DNA of 64,000 bases, taken from contig DASTVZ010000087.1 of NCBI GenBank assembly GCA_035758845.1, positions 10,986-74,985 of the forward strand. Reading direction: 5' to 3'. Shown piece after piece: positions 1 to 7,942 of the stretch. A program made the translations under genes and the position numbers. The DNA comes from JALZOC01 sp035758845. Lineage in GTDB: Bacteria > Acidobacteriota > Vicinamibacteria > Vicinamibacterales > 2-12-FULL-66-21. The first letter of the stretch is position 1, and every line of letters starts with the position of its first letter. The notes beneath the pieces were generated by a model, which was not told where the DNA came from, ran no database searches, and was given only the letters and a program-made list of their open reading frames with translations.

Positions 1-1980
1 GCGGTCCGCGTTCCTTTCACCTACGATGAAGCCGCGTCCTACATCAGGTACATCGACACCAGCGTGCCCTCCGTCTTCGATACCAACCTGCTCTCTATTT
101 TCAATTTCGAAGTCGCGACGAACCATTTCCTGAACACGGCGCTCACCAAACTGTCTTACGTCGTCGCCGGAGGAAGCGAGTTTGCCCTCCGGTTGCCGAA
201 CCTGCTTGGATATGCCCTGTATCTTGGTTTCGCCGCACTGATCCTGCGGCGTCTCTCCACTCCGGCGATCGCGCTCGGCGGATTGCTGCTGCTGAATCTG
301 AATCCTTACGTGCTCGACTTCTTCGCCCTGAGCCGCGGATACGGATTGTCTCTAGGGCTGCTGATGGCATCCCTCTTCTTTCTGTTGCGGCGAATCGAGC
401 AGTGGAAGGCGGGGCAGGTTGACAGACGCGACCTGTCATGGGGACTGGCGGCCGCGTGCGCTGCGGTCATGGCGAACTTCGCGTTGCTGAACGTCTACGT
501 CAGCATGGTTTGTGTGCTGGCGATCGCCGGAGCGTTTTTCCATTCTCCCGCCGCCACTGCGCCCGACCCGCATCGGGATCGCGACGTCGCGCGACGGACC
601 CGCGCGTTTCCCTGGTTGCCCCTGACCGTAATGGTGTTTATCCCGCTTGTTCTTTCCCAGGACATCGCGCTATCCCGATCGCTCTACGAGCCGCTCGTCG
701 TCAGGCTGATCGGCCTTGACGGCGACGCGCTCGATCGCGCGCGGGTTGTGCGAATTGACATTCACGGACGCGAGTCTCTCATCGGCAGGAACGCCGGTTC
801 AGCTGTTTGGTCATCGAACGGTCGCTCACACTTTCGCGGCTTACGAATCGAACTGCCGCTACAGGAGGCAGAGCGGCTGACGCGTATCGAGGCCATTATC
901 GGTGCGCGTGCGTTCTCGTTCGATCCTCGGCTGACCGATGCCTGGCGCGTGCATGATGTTGGGCAGACGCGACTGTTTGAATGTTCGGACAGTCTTTCGC
1001 TTCGCAGATCGCGGGTTGCGACGTTCCGTTCTGTGATCAACTGGGCCGGCGACCGGACCTATGCGGTTCAACTGACAATCGCCAGTGCAGTCTCGCTGGG
1101 AATTCTCGCCATGTGTGCGGTGTTGCTGCGGCTCGCCGGCCGGATTGCCGTCCGCGCCAAGATGATTGGTCGCGGGGAATGGCGAGCGCTCTCGTCATCG
1201 GTTCTATGGGTCGCCGCCGTGGCTGGCACGCCGCTGTACCTGTTGAAAAGAAACTCGGAGCTCTACTTCGGGGGCACGCGCGGAGTCGTCGACGACACCT
1301 TTACCTCGGCGATCGAGAACTCGTTCTACGGAAGGATCTACAGTCCAGCGCAAACGGTGATGGTATTTGCGGTGATCGTCGGCATCGTCGCAATCTTCTT
1401 CGTTCTGCTCGCGCTCGCGTATCGTCGCGGCCGTGTTTCGGCGCTCGCGCCTGCCGGGTCATTGCTCGCGATCCTGACGATTACATCGTTTTCACTCGCG
1501 GCACAGCGACTCTTGTTCGGCACCGTGTATCTCGTTGGGCGCACGGCGCTCTTCTACATTCCGCTCTTTGTACTGTTCTTTACTTTTACGTGCGACATCC
1601 TGGCGCGGTCCGGCCGAGTGGGAAGAATCGTGTCGATGTCGTTCGTATTTGCCGCAGTCAGTCTCGGACTATTCCATTTTTCCCAGACGGCGAACGTGAG
1701 ATACGTCTACGACTGGAAAGACGACGCGAGCACGAAGTCGATGCTCGAGGATCTGCGGCCGTTTGCGACAGGCGGACCAATAACTCTGGGTGTCGCGCCG
1801 GGTTTGGTCCCGGTCGCGGTCTATTACGCGCGCCGATCGCCGGTACCGATCGAAGTCGTCGCCGTCCCTGCCAATCGCGTGGTCGATTTCATGTATCTGG
1901 AAGACCGTGACGTCCATTCCGGTGACGTCGTCAGCCGATACTCATTGACACATACGGCCCTAGTCCGCGTGCCGCATTAA
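1..1980 (+). CDS. GT-C-like polytopic membrane glycosyltransferase, 5' truncated by the window edge
   Basis: The frame is open from base 1, so the N-terminus lies outside the window; 659 residues are visible. Near the start is TYDEA, the acidic Asp-Glu motif typical of the first loop of GT-C (PMT/ArnT-like) glycosyltransferases, followed by the usual NHFLNT and FALRLPNLLG segments. About ten hydrophobic segments surround a soluble insert (around residues 240-350) and a short C-terminal soluble tail. GT-C enzymes transfer sugars from polyprenyl-phosphate donors across the inner membrane; donor and acceptor cannot be told here. The stop codon is directly followed by a dispersed repeat. The membrane-enzyme class is well supported, but substrate and exact family are inference. 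Confidence 0.75.
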   Translation, partial: AVRVPFTYDEAASYIRYIDTSVPSVFDTNLLSIFNFEVATNHFLNTALTKLSYVVAGGSEFALRLPNLLGYALYLGFAALILRRLSTPAIALGGLLLLNLNPYVLDFFALSRGYGLSLGLLMASLFFLLRRIEQWKAGQVDRRDLSWGLAAACAAVMANFALLNVYVSMVCVLAIAGAFFHSPAATAPDPHRDRDVARRTRAFPWLPLTVMVFIPLVLSQDIALSRSLYEPLVVRLIGLDGDALDRARVVRIDIHGRESLIGRNAGSAVWSSNGRSHFRGLRIELPLQEAERLTRIEAIIGARAFSFDPRLTDAWRVHDVGQTRLFECSDSLSLRRSRVATFRSVINWAGDRTYAVQLTIASAVSLGILAMCAVLLRLAGRIAVRAKMIGRGEWRALSSSVLWVAAVAGTPLYLLKRNSELYFGGTRGVVDDTFTSAIENSFYGRIYSPAQTVMVFAVIVGIVAIFFVLLALAYRRGRVSALAPAGSLLAILTITSFSLAAQRLLFGTVYLVGRTALFYIPLFVLFFTFTCDILARSGRVGRIVSMSFVFAAVSLGLFHFSQTANVRYVYDWKDDASTKSMLEDLRPFATGGPITLGVAPGLVPVAVYYARRSPVPIEVVAVPANRVVDFMYLEDRDVHSGDVVSRYSLTHTALVRVPH

Positions 1981-2086
1981 TTACTCCGAGGGGCTGCGCC
2001 CCTCGGACTCCCCGACACGCTCTGTCGCGAGCCGCTTCGCCGGCTCGCTCCGTTCGCGTGGCTCGCTTCGCTGCGCTGGCTCGCGT
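1981..2086 (-). repeat. Dispersed GC-rich repeat, copy 1 (reverse orientation)
   Basis: Starts at the base after the stop codon of the upstream gene. It has a strong 9-bp palindrome (CCGAGGGGC / GCCCCTCGG with a 3-base loop) followed by CTCCCCGACACGCTC and a run of CGAGC/GCTCG-rich sequence. Its reverse complement matches the copies at 6850-6972 and 12621-12683 base for base across most of the palindromic end. The hairpin probably also acts as a terminator for the gene before it. The rest of the gap, to 2224, holds no recognisable gene. Confidence 0.8.
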
Positions 2087-2224
2087 CTTCTTTCGTACCT
2101 CGCCGCTGATGGGAGTTTGTTCGGCGAGATTACGCGGAGGCCTGAGCTGAAACCCCTTGTGTTTGCGCATTGCGATGTAGGGCGCGGACTTTAGGCCGCG
2201 CCATGCGCCAGTGTGGAGGGCACT

Positions 2225-2758
2225 ATGCTACGCGCCATCATTCTCGTGAAAACTGCCGGTTTTCCGGCAATCTTGTCCGGGGTACTCCTCTTATTTCTCC
2301 CGCAGTCTGTGGCCGCACAAGAGAAGCCGCGCGGTGCAGCGGAAGTTTCATTCGGCTGGATCGGCTTTGCTGATGATGGCATCGTGAGCGAGACGCCGAT
2401 TGGCGGAGCCGTTCGTTGGTATCTGACGCCTCGTCTGAGTGTCGGACCGGAAATTCTCTGGATTAACGGCAGTAATCACAGCCATCTGGTCCTGACCGGG
2501 AACATGACCTTCGATTTCCTCGGTCCGACAAACGGCCATGCGGCGCCGGTGACACCCTTCATCGTCGTCGGTGGCGGCATGTTCCAAACGACCGAATCAT
2601 TCGTGAACGGTGGTGACTTCACCTCGACCGAGGGCGCGTTTACGCTCGGCGGTGGGGTTAGGGCCAATCCGAACGATCGCATCACGTTGGGGGTAGACGC
2701 GCGACTCGGATGGGAGACACATATTCGTATTAACGGCTTCGTGGGCGTACGTTTTTGA
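2225..2758 (+). CDS. Small outer-membrane beta-barrel protein
   Basis: A protein of 177 residues with a signal peptide (hydrophobic segment LSGVLLLFLPQS, cleavage near SVAAQ-EKP). It then shows alternating short hydrophobic strands with many Gly and aromatic residues, ending in GVRF; a terminal Phe is the typical C-terminal signature recognised by the BAM complex. Length and pattern fit eight-stranded OmpA/OmpW-like barrels. I chose the ATG at 2225 because GGAGGG sits four bases upstream; the in-frame GTG at 2213 would place the Shine-Dalgarno inside the gene. No functional neighbour is evident. The barrel assignment is good; the specific role is unknown. Confidence 0.72.
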   Translation: MLRAIILVKTAGFPAILSGVLLLFLPQSVAAQEKPRGAAEVSFGWIGFADDGIVSETPIGGAVRWYLTPRLSVGPEILWINGSNHSHLVLTGNMTFDFLGPTNGHAAPVTPFIVVGGGMFQTTESFVNGGDFTSTEGAFTLGGGVRANPNDRITLGVDARLGWETHIRINGFVGVRF

Positions 2759-2771
2759 AGGGAAAGCGCCT

Positions 2772-2848
2772 GCGGCCCGAACGAGGCGCGAAGCCGCCGA
2801 GCGAGAGCGAGCGGGGGTGGGGCCCCGCGAGCAGTGAGAGAAGCAGAC
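2772..2848 (+). repeat. Dispersed GC-rich repeat, copy 2 (CGAGC-rich half)
   Basis: A 77-base intergenic segment that matches the reverse complement of 42388-42464, inside the Lhr helicase gene, with about seven differences by eye. It corresponds to the CGAGC-rich half of the family and lacks the CCGAGGGGC palindrome. It lies between two exported-protein genes. Confidence 0.75.
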
Positions 2849-2872
2849 GGAAAAAGGTAAGATGGCGGCATC

Positions 2873-3463
2873 ATGCGCCACATGCTCGCTCCAATAGTCG
2901 CCGCCATCCTTCTTCAAGCGCCGCAGACCTCCAGTCCCGATGCCGAGGGGTTCATTCGAAACTGGCTGGTGCTGGCACCAATTGCGGTGCAGGAGGACTC
3001 GGGCGCGACCGAGATCGAAAAAGATTTTGTCGGTGGCGAAGCAACCATCCAGCCGAAGCCAGGCGACAAGGTCAATGTCGCCGGCAAGATCCTGACGTGG
3101 ACGGCGCATCAGACGTCCGACTATTTCATCGATTTTCTCAAGGCGTTCGGTGCCGAGCGCGGAGAGGACGTGGCCGGGTACGCGGTTGCATACATTCATG
3201 CCGACGATTCGATGCAGGTCCGCTTGTCGGTGGGGTCAAACGATCAGTGCAGGGTCTGGCTGAATGGGAAACAGATCATCAAGTTCACCGAAACGCGCAC
3301 GCTCGACAAGGACACCGACAGCGGCGACGCAGTTCTCAACAAGGGACAGAACGTGCTGGTGTTCAAGGTAATCAACGAGAAGAACAATTGGCAGGGGGCA
3401 GCGCGGTTCTTACAGAACGGCGCCCCGGTCAAGAGCATTCGGATTGCAACGACGCCGCAGTAA
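2873..3463 (+). CDS. Exported protein with a galactose-binding-like (jelly-roll) domain, function unknown
   Basis: 196 residues. A short hydrophobic N-terminus (MLAPIVAAILLQA) looks like a signal peptide. The mature part begins FIRNWLVLAPI, a motif common at the start of sugar-binding-like beta-sandwich domains, and continues with YAVAYIHADDSMQVRLSVGS, VWLNGKQI and NVLVFKVINEKNNW. That series (a surface property of a chain, then a displayed 'wlNGk', then a 'g.N.lvfkv' strand) resembles carbohydrate-binding/PA14-like accessory modules. No catalytic motif is visible. Convergent with the transglutaminase gene downstream. Fold assignment is inference; function is unknown. Confidence 0.6.
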   Translation: MRHMLAPIVAAILLQAPQTSSPDAEGFIRNWLVLAPIAVQEDSGATEIEKDFVGGEATIQPKPGDKVNVAGKILTWTAHQTSDYFIDFLKAFGAERGEDVAGYAVAYIHADDSMQVRLSVGSNDQCRVWLNGKQIIKFTETRTLDKDTDSGDAVLNKGQNVLVFKVINEKNNWQGAARFLQNGAPVKSIRIATTPQ

Positions 3464-3489
3464 AAAGGGAAAAGGGACAAGGGAGAAGG

Positions 3490-4326
3490 CTACGTTCTTG
3501 TTCCTCCCGCCGCCGGTTCGAGCGCGATTTCGTCGGTCGTTACTTTGAAGTGCGCGAGGCGGGCCCGTCCGAATGATGTCGTAATCGCGACGTCAGTTGC
3601 GTCGAGCCCGGTGGCAATCAATACACGACCAATCCGAGGGGTGTTGTGTCGGGCGTCGAAGGTCCACCACCGGTCATCGAGAAACACTTCGAACCAGGCG
3701 CTGAAGTCCATTGGATATGGAACTGGCGGGATGCCGATGTCTCCCAGGTACCCCGTGACATAACGGGCCGGCATATTCAGCGCCCGGCAAAACGTAATCG
3801 CAAGATGTTGAAAATCGCGGCACACGCCGACGCGTTCGGTGTAGACGTCAAGCGCGGTGCGTGTTTGCCGCGCCTGCGGATAGCTGAACGTCACCTTGCT
3901 GTGCACCCATTGGCAGATCGCCTGAACGCGCGCCCAGCCGCGAGGCACACTGCCAAAAAGCTCGACAGCCGTGTTGGATAACAAGTCGACCTCGCAGAAC
4001 CGGCTGGGCAGTAAGAACCGCAATGTCTCCGGTGGAAGCTCATCCACAGGCACTTCGGAAGCGTCCAGGTTGACCGCGTCCGGTTCGCCCGAGTGCTCGA
4101 TCACCGTGGCATTCGACAGCCGCAGCTTGCCCGCCGGCGCCACGAACCGCGTGCAGACATTTCCAAATGAATCTTCGTAATCCGACGTCGCGATGGCCGG
4201 TTCAACCTGAACTCTGTCCGGTTCTTGCAAGTCACGCCGGCGGCTCGGATGCACGTTGAGCATCGCGACCATCGGCACGGGCGCGTCGATGTCGAACTGG
4301 ATGTCGTAGCCAAGGCGAATGAGCAC
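3490..4326 (-). CDS. Transglutaminase-like cysteine protease family protein (Ser at the usual His position)
   Basis: 278 residues from a GTG start. The N-terminal half is the beta-rich region found in bacterial transglutaminase-like proteins; the catalytic core has GVCRDFQHLAITFCRALNMP with the nucleophile Cys169. The usual H-A-W of the family is here DFSAWFEVFL, so Ser stands where His is expected, followed by WWTFDARHN carrying Asp and a nearby His. From memory, DFSAWFEV..DARHN recurs in a subfamily, so this may be a real variant triad rather than decay. Divergent from the Anbu gene with a 218-base gap; probably part of the same functional set. It may cleave or cross-link peptides; substrate unknown. 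Confidence 0.85.
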   Translation of the reverse strand: MLIRLGYDIQFDIDAPVPMVAMLNVHPSRRRDLQEPDRVQVEPAIATSDYEDSFGNVCTRFVAPAGKLRLSNATVIEHSGEPDAVNLDASEVPVDELPPETLRFLLPSRFCEVDLLSNTAVELFGSVPRGWARVQAICQWVHSKVTFSYPQARQTRTALDVYTERVGVCRDFQHLAITFCRALNMPARYVTGYLGDIGIPPVPYPMDFSAWFEVFLDDRWWTFDARHNTPRIGRVLIATGLDATDVAITTSFGRARLAHFKVTTDEIALEPAAGGTRT

Positions 4327-4544
4327 GGCTTGCGGCCTCAGATGCGCACAGACGGCGCGGCAATCGCTCGCAGCAAACGGGGTGCCGCATCCCTGATCCG
4401 ATCGGCCCGCGCATTGCTAGGCGAATGTAGCACGGCGATCGGAGTGGTGTGCCGGATCGTCAGTCAGAGACGAATCCTTTATGCCGCACGCAAATCACGG
4501 CGGGTATCATGTGAGGGATCATCTGACCGACCCGCGAGGATGCT

Positions 4545-5333
4545 GTGACCTACTGCCTGGGAATTGTGACCGCCGAGGGGCTCGTCATGGCCTCCGACTC
4601 GCGCTCGAACGCCGGGTTCGATCAAGTCAACGTCTGCCGCAAGATGTATCGCTTCGTGGAAGAGGGCGAGCGCGTGTTCGTCATCCTCACCAGCGGCAGC
4701 CTCTCGATCAGTCAATCGATCATGTCGCTGCTGCGGCTCGACTTCGAGAGCGGACGCGGTCTCGCGCAAACTCGTTCGCTGTATCAGGCAGCTCGGATCG
4801 TCGGCGACTGCGTGCGTCGCGTGTCCGACATCGATCGCGCCGCGCTCGAGCGCGACAACTTCTCCTTCAACGTCAATCTGCTCCTCGGTGGACAGGTGCG
4901 CGGAGAAGATCCCGGCCTTTATCTCATTTATCCGCAGGGCAATCCGCTGCAGGCCACCGAGGACTCTCCGTATCTGCAACTCGGAGAGTGCAAGTACGGC
5001 AGGCCGATTCTCGATCGCGGCATCGATACGCAGACACCACTCGAAGTGGCAGCGAAGTATGCGTTGCTGTCATTCGACGCGACCATTCGATCCAATGTCA
5101 CCGTCGGACCGCCGATCGATTTGCTCTTGTACGCGCGCGATACGTTTCGAATTACTCGCTACCGGCGTCTCGCGGCGATGGATCCGGACCTCAACCTGAT
5201 TCACACGTCATGGGAGCAGTCACTGCGTCGAGCGGTCGAGCAGCTGCCCGAGATTCGGTTCGAGACCGAGCATCCGGCGACCAACGCGGAGACGATCTAC
5301 TTCGCGCCGCCGTCGAACGTCGGTCAGACGTAG
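4545..5333 (+). CDS. Anbu (ancestral beta subunit), proteasome-type peptidase
   Basis: 262 residues from GTG; GAGGA lies four bases upstream. After removal of Met the N-terminus is Thr (MTYCLGIVTAEGLVMASDSR), with Asp18 and Lys33 (VCRKMYRF) in the positions of the Thr1/Asp17/Lys33 machinery of HslV and proteasome beta subunits. Length matches Anbu, which is longer than HslV (about 175). Anbu proteins form open helical or ring-like assemblies; their physiological substrate is unsettled. There is no dedicated ATPase next to it. It is followed after 40 bases by an ATP-grasp gene, then alpha-E and transglutaminase genes, the known genomic company of Anbu. Confidence 0.93.
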   Translation: MTYCLGIVTAEGLVMASDSRSNAGFDQVNVCRKMYRFVEEGERVFVILTSGSLSISQSIMSLLRLDFESGRGLAQTRSLYQAARIVGDCVRRVSDIDRAALERDNFSFNVNLLLGGQVRGEDPGLYLIYPQGNPLQATEDSPYLQLGECKYGRPILDRGIDTQTPLEVAAKYALLSFDATIRSNVTVGPPIDLLLYARDTFRITRYRRLAAMDPDLNLIHTSWEQSLRRAVEQLPEIRFETEHPATNAETIYFAPPSNVGQT

Positions 5334-5373
5334 TAGCGCCAGGCGCGCCACGGGCGTTTAGGAAGCCGGGGCG

Positions 5374-6834
5374 ATGACCACACCCCTCCCAGTCACGCAC
5401 GATCCGTTCGTCGAATACACGCTGACCGAGGCGTACGACGAGTTGTTCGACTCGAAAGCGCAGCCTCGGCGTCCGTATAAGCGCCTCTACCGGGAGCTGA
5501 TGAACCTGACGCCCGAGGAACTCGGGCGCAGCAAGCAGAAAGCGGATCTGAGCTTCTTCAACCAGGGCATCACGTTCACCGTCTACGGACGCAAGGAGGG
5601 GACCGAACGGATCTTCCCGCACGATCTCATCCCGCGCATCATCTCGGGGCCGGAGTGGGATGTCATCGAACGCGGCCTGACGCAGCGGGTCATCGCGCTG
5701 AACCTGTTTCTGAAGGACATCTACCACCAGCGTCACGCGCTGCGCGATCGCATCATCCCGGCAGAGGCCGTCTACAGCGCGCACCATTTTCGGCGGCAGA
5801 TGACCGGGGTCAAAGTCCCGCGCGATGCGTACGTGAACGTCATGGGCACCGATCTGGTACGCCTGCCTGACGGCCGCTTCACGGTTCTCGAGGACAATCT
5901 GCGCGTTCCGAGCGGCGTGTCTTACATGTTGTCGAGCCGGAAGGTGATGAAGCAGATCTTTCCGTCGCTCTTCCGCAAGTACAGCGTTCGCCCGATCGAG
6001 CAATACAGTCAGGTGCTCCTCTCCACCTTGCGATCGCTCGCGCCGGACGGCCGCCGCGATCCCACTGTCGTCTTGTTGACGCCCGGCGTCTACAACTCTG
6101 CCTATTACGAGCACGCCTATCTCGCGCGTCAGATGGGCATTGAACTTGTCGAAGGGCGCGATCTCGTCGTCCACGACAACTACGTCTACATGCGCACGAC
6201 CAACGGTCTCCAGCGCATCGACGTCATTTATCGGCGGGTCGACGATGACTTTCTGGATCCCTTGGCGTTTCGCGTCGACTCGGCACTCGGCTCACCGGGG
6301 ATCTTCAGCGCGTATCGCGCCGGTAACGTCACGCTGGCGAACGCGGTCGGCACCGGCGTCGCCGACGACAAGGCCGTTTACGCCTATGTGCCGAAGTTGA
6401 TCCGCTATTACCTGAACGAAGATCCGATTCTCGATAATGTCGAGACCTTGCTCATGACCGATGCCGCTGCGCGTCAGCACGTGTGTGACAACCTCCACAA
6501 CTTTGTCGTCAAGGCGGTCGGCGAGTCCGGCGGCTACGGCATGCTGATCGGTCCGCACAGCACCGATCCGCAGTGTCGCGAAATGCGATCGCGGATTTTG
6601 GCAGATCCGCGGAACTACATCGCACAACCGGTTCTGGCGTTGTCGACGGCGCCGTGCTTCATTGACGGCGCAATCGAGCCTCGACACGTGGACCTGCGGC
6701 CGTACGTTCTCTACGGTGAAAAGACGGTGATCGTCCCCGGTGGTCTCACCCGCGTCGCGCTGCGAAAAGGCTCGCTCGTCGTGAACTCTTCGCAGGGCGG
6801 CGGCTCCAAGGACACCTGGGTGCTGCAGAACTAA
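5374..6834 (+). CDS. Circularly permuted ATP-grasp type 2 protein (DUF404/DUF407)
   Basis: 486 residues. Recognisable from YDELFDSKAQPRRPYKRLY, GITFTVYG, the VLEDNLRVPSGVSYML segment and VIYRRVDDDFLDPL, then the ATP-grasp-like VVKAVGESGGYGMLIGP and YIAQPVL..S blocks towards the C-terminus. ATP-grasp enzymes of this type are predicted carboxylate-amine ligases that build or attach small peptides; no activity is proven to my knowledge. The gene order Anbu, ATP-grasp, alpha-E, transglutaminase was noted in comparative genomics (Iyer and colleagues, ATP-grasp/amidoligase survey) as a predicted peptide-synthesis and processing system. Its last eight codons plus stop are duplicated 165 bases downstream, on the far side of a repeat. 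Confidence 0.93.
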   Translation: MTTPLPVTHDPFVEYTLTEAYDELFDSKAQPRRPYKRLYRELMNLTPEELGRSKQKADLSFFNQGITFTVYGRKEGTERIFPHDLIPRIISGPEWDVIERGLTQRVIALNLFLKDIYHQRHALRDRIIPAEAVYSAHHFRRQMTGVKVPRDAYVNVMGTDLVRLPDGRFTVLEDNLRVPSGVSYMLSSRKVMKQIFPSLFRKYSVRPIEQYSQVLLSTLRSLAPDGRRDPTVVLLTPGVYNSAYYEHAYLARQMGIELVEGRDLVVHDNYVYMRTTNGLQRIDVIYRRVDDDFLDPLAFRVDSALGSPGIFSAYRAGNVTLANAVGTGVADDKAVYAYVPKLIRYYLNEDPILDNVETLLMTDAAARQHVCDNLHNFVVKAVGESGGYGMLIGPHSTDPQCREMRSRILADPRNYIAQPVLALSTAPCFIDGAIEPRHVDLRPYVLYGEKTVIVPGGLTRVALRKGSLVVNSSQGGGSKDTWVLQN

Positions 6835-7004
6835 TTAGAACGGTGGAGACTGAGTTATGAGGGCCAGAGGCGAACGAGTGCGCGAGTGAGCCCACGCGAC
6901 CGGAGCGGGGCTTTGGGGCCACCGCGAGCGAGCGTGTCGGGGAGTCCGAGGGGCAAAGCCCCTCGGAGTAATAAGGACACGTGGGTGCTGCAGAATTAAT
7001 TAGA
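6808..7004 (+). repeat. 32-base direct repeat flanking a dispersed repeat copy
   Basis: Bases 6808-6839 and 6973-7004 are 30/32 identical; the differences are at 6816 and at the corresponding position of the Asn codon. Both contain the codons for KDTWVLQN plus TAA, i.e. the end of the ATP-grasp gene. Between them lies repeat copy 3. The layout is that of an insertion with a long flanking duplication. Confidence 0.85.
6850..6972 (+). repeat. Dispersed GC-rich repeat, copy 3 (most complete)
   Basis: Contains both halves of the family: a CGAACGAG / GAGCGGGG / GGGGCCACCGCGAGCGAG region like copies 2 and 5, and then GCGTGTCGGGGAGTCCG leading to the CCGAGGGGC / GCCCCTCGG hairpin like copies 1 and 4, ending in GGAGTAATAA. 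It interrupts the ATP-grasp/alpha-E operon between two copies of the upstream gene's 3' end. Confidence 0.8.
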
Positions 7005-7006
7005 TC

Positions 7007-7942
7007 ATGCTTTCTCGAGTTGCTGACAGTCTCTATTGGATGAGCCGCTATTTCGAGCGAGCGGACAATTGCGCACGCGTGATTGATGCGACGCACACCT
7101 TGATGCTCAGTCGGGCGCTGGTCGCCGCCGACGAGGGCTGGTTCCGCGCGCTCGCCTGCATGGGCATGCCGCCGGGGGCGTCGGCCGAAGATCCGCAGGT
7201 GGCGATGGGGCGCCTGGCTGCCGACCCGGTCAATCGCTCCTCGATCGTGTCGTGCGTCGCAGCGGCCCGCGAGAACGCATCACAAGTCCGCGAAGAGATC
7301 AGTACCGAAATGTGGGAGCAGCTCAATCGGTTGTTTCACGAAGTCGGCCGCTTCGACATCGAACCGGAAAACGATGAGGCGGTGATCCGACTGGTCGCGG
7401 CTGTGCGGCAAGGAGCATATAGCTTTTACGGCGTCACCGAAACCACGATGAGCCACGGCGAAGGCTGGCGGTTCGTGCAGCTCGGAAAATTCACCGAGCG
7501 CGCGTGTGCGGTGTCGATGCTGCTCGACGCGTATTTCTCCACCGACAGACGCGTCGACGATCTCGATTGGGTCGCGCTTCTGGCCAGTTGCGCGGCATTC
7601 GATTCGTACTGCAAGGTGTTCACTGCCGATCTCCAGCCGGTGCGAATAGCGAAATTCCTCCTCGTGCATCCGGAGTTTCCCTATTCGGTTCGCTACTCCG
7701 CCGAGCGGATGCACGAATCGCTCGAATGCATCATCGCGCACTCGTCTGGACGGCAGCGGGCGCGCATCGAACGGATTATCGGCCGGCTGCACGCCGCGCT
7801 CGCGTATACCCCCATCGCCGAGTTGCTGTCCGGCGATCTGCACACGTTTCTGAACGGGGTCCTGGAACAGTGTCGCGCACTGCACGCTGCGGTGCACGAG
7901 ACGTATATCGACTATCCCATTGAAGTCGCCCTTCAAAGCTGA
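7007..7942 (+). CDS. Alpha-E domain protein (DUF403)
   Basis: 311 residues, all-helical. The N-terminus MLSRVADSLYWMSRYFERADNCARV is the hallmark of the alpha-E family, and a later segment (YAERMHESLECI-like region with FDSYCKVF) is also typical. The biochemical role is unknown; it always travels with circularly permuted ATP-grasp proteins and transglutaminases and has been predicted to bind or modify the peptide made there. Its ATG overlaps no neighbour upstream because the repeat insertion separates it from the ATP-grasp stop by 172 bases; downstream its TGA overlaps the transglutaminase ATG by one base (TGATG), implying coupling. No clear Shine-Dalgarno precedes the ATG. Confidence 0.93.
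   Translation: MLSRVADSLYWMSRYFERADNCARVIDATHTLMLSRALVAADEGWFRALACMGMPPGASAEDPQVAMGRLAADPVNRSSIVSCVAAARENASQVREEISTEMWEQLNRLFHEVGRFDIEPENDEAVIRLVAAVRQGAYSFYGVTETTMSHGEGWRFVQLGKFTERACAVSMLLDAYFSTDRRVDDLDWVALLASCAAFDSYCKVFTADLQPVRIAKFLLVHPEFPYSVRYSAERMHESLECIIAHSSGRQRARIERIIGRLHAALAYTPIAELLSGDLHTFLNGVLEQCRALHAAVHETYIDYPIEVALQS

Noticed and set aside
5191..6174. A 327-codon minus-strand frame inside the Anbu/ATP-grasp region
   Set aside because: Antisense shadow of two clearly recognised genes; typical of high-GC sequence.
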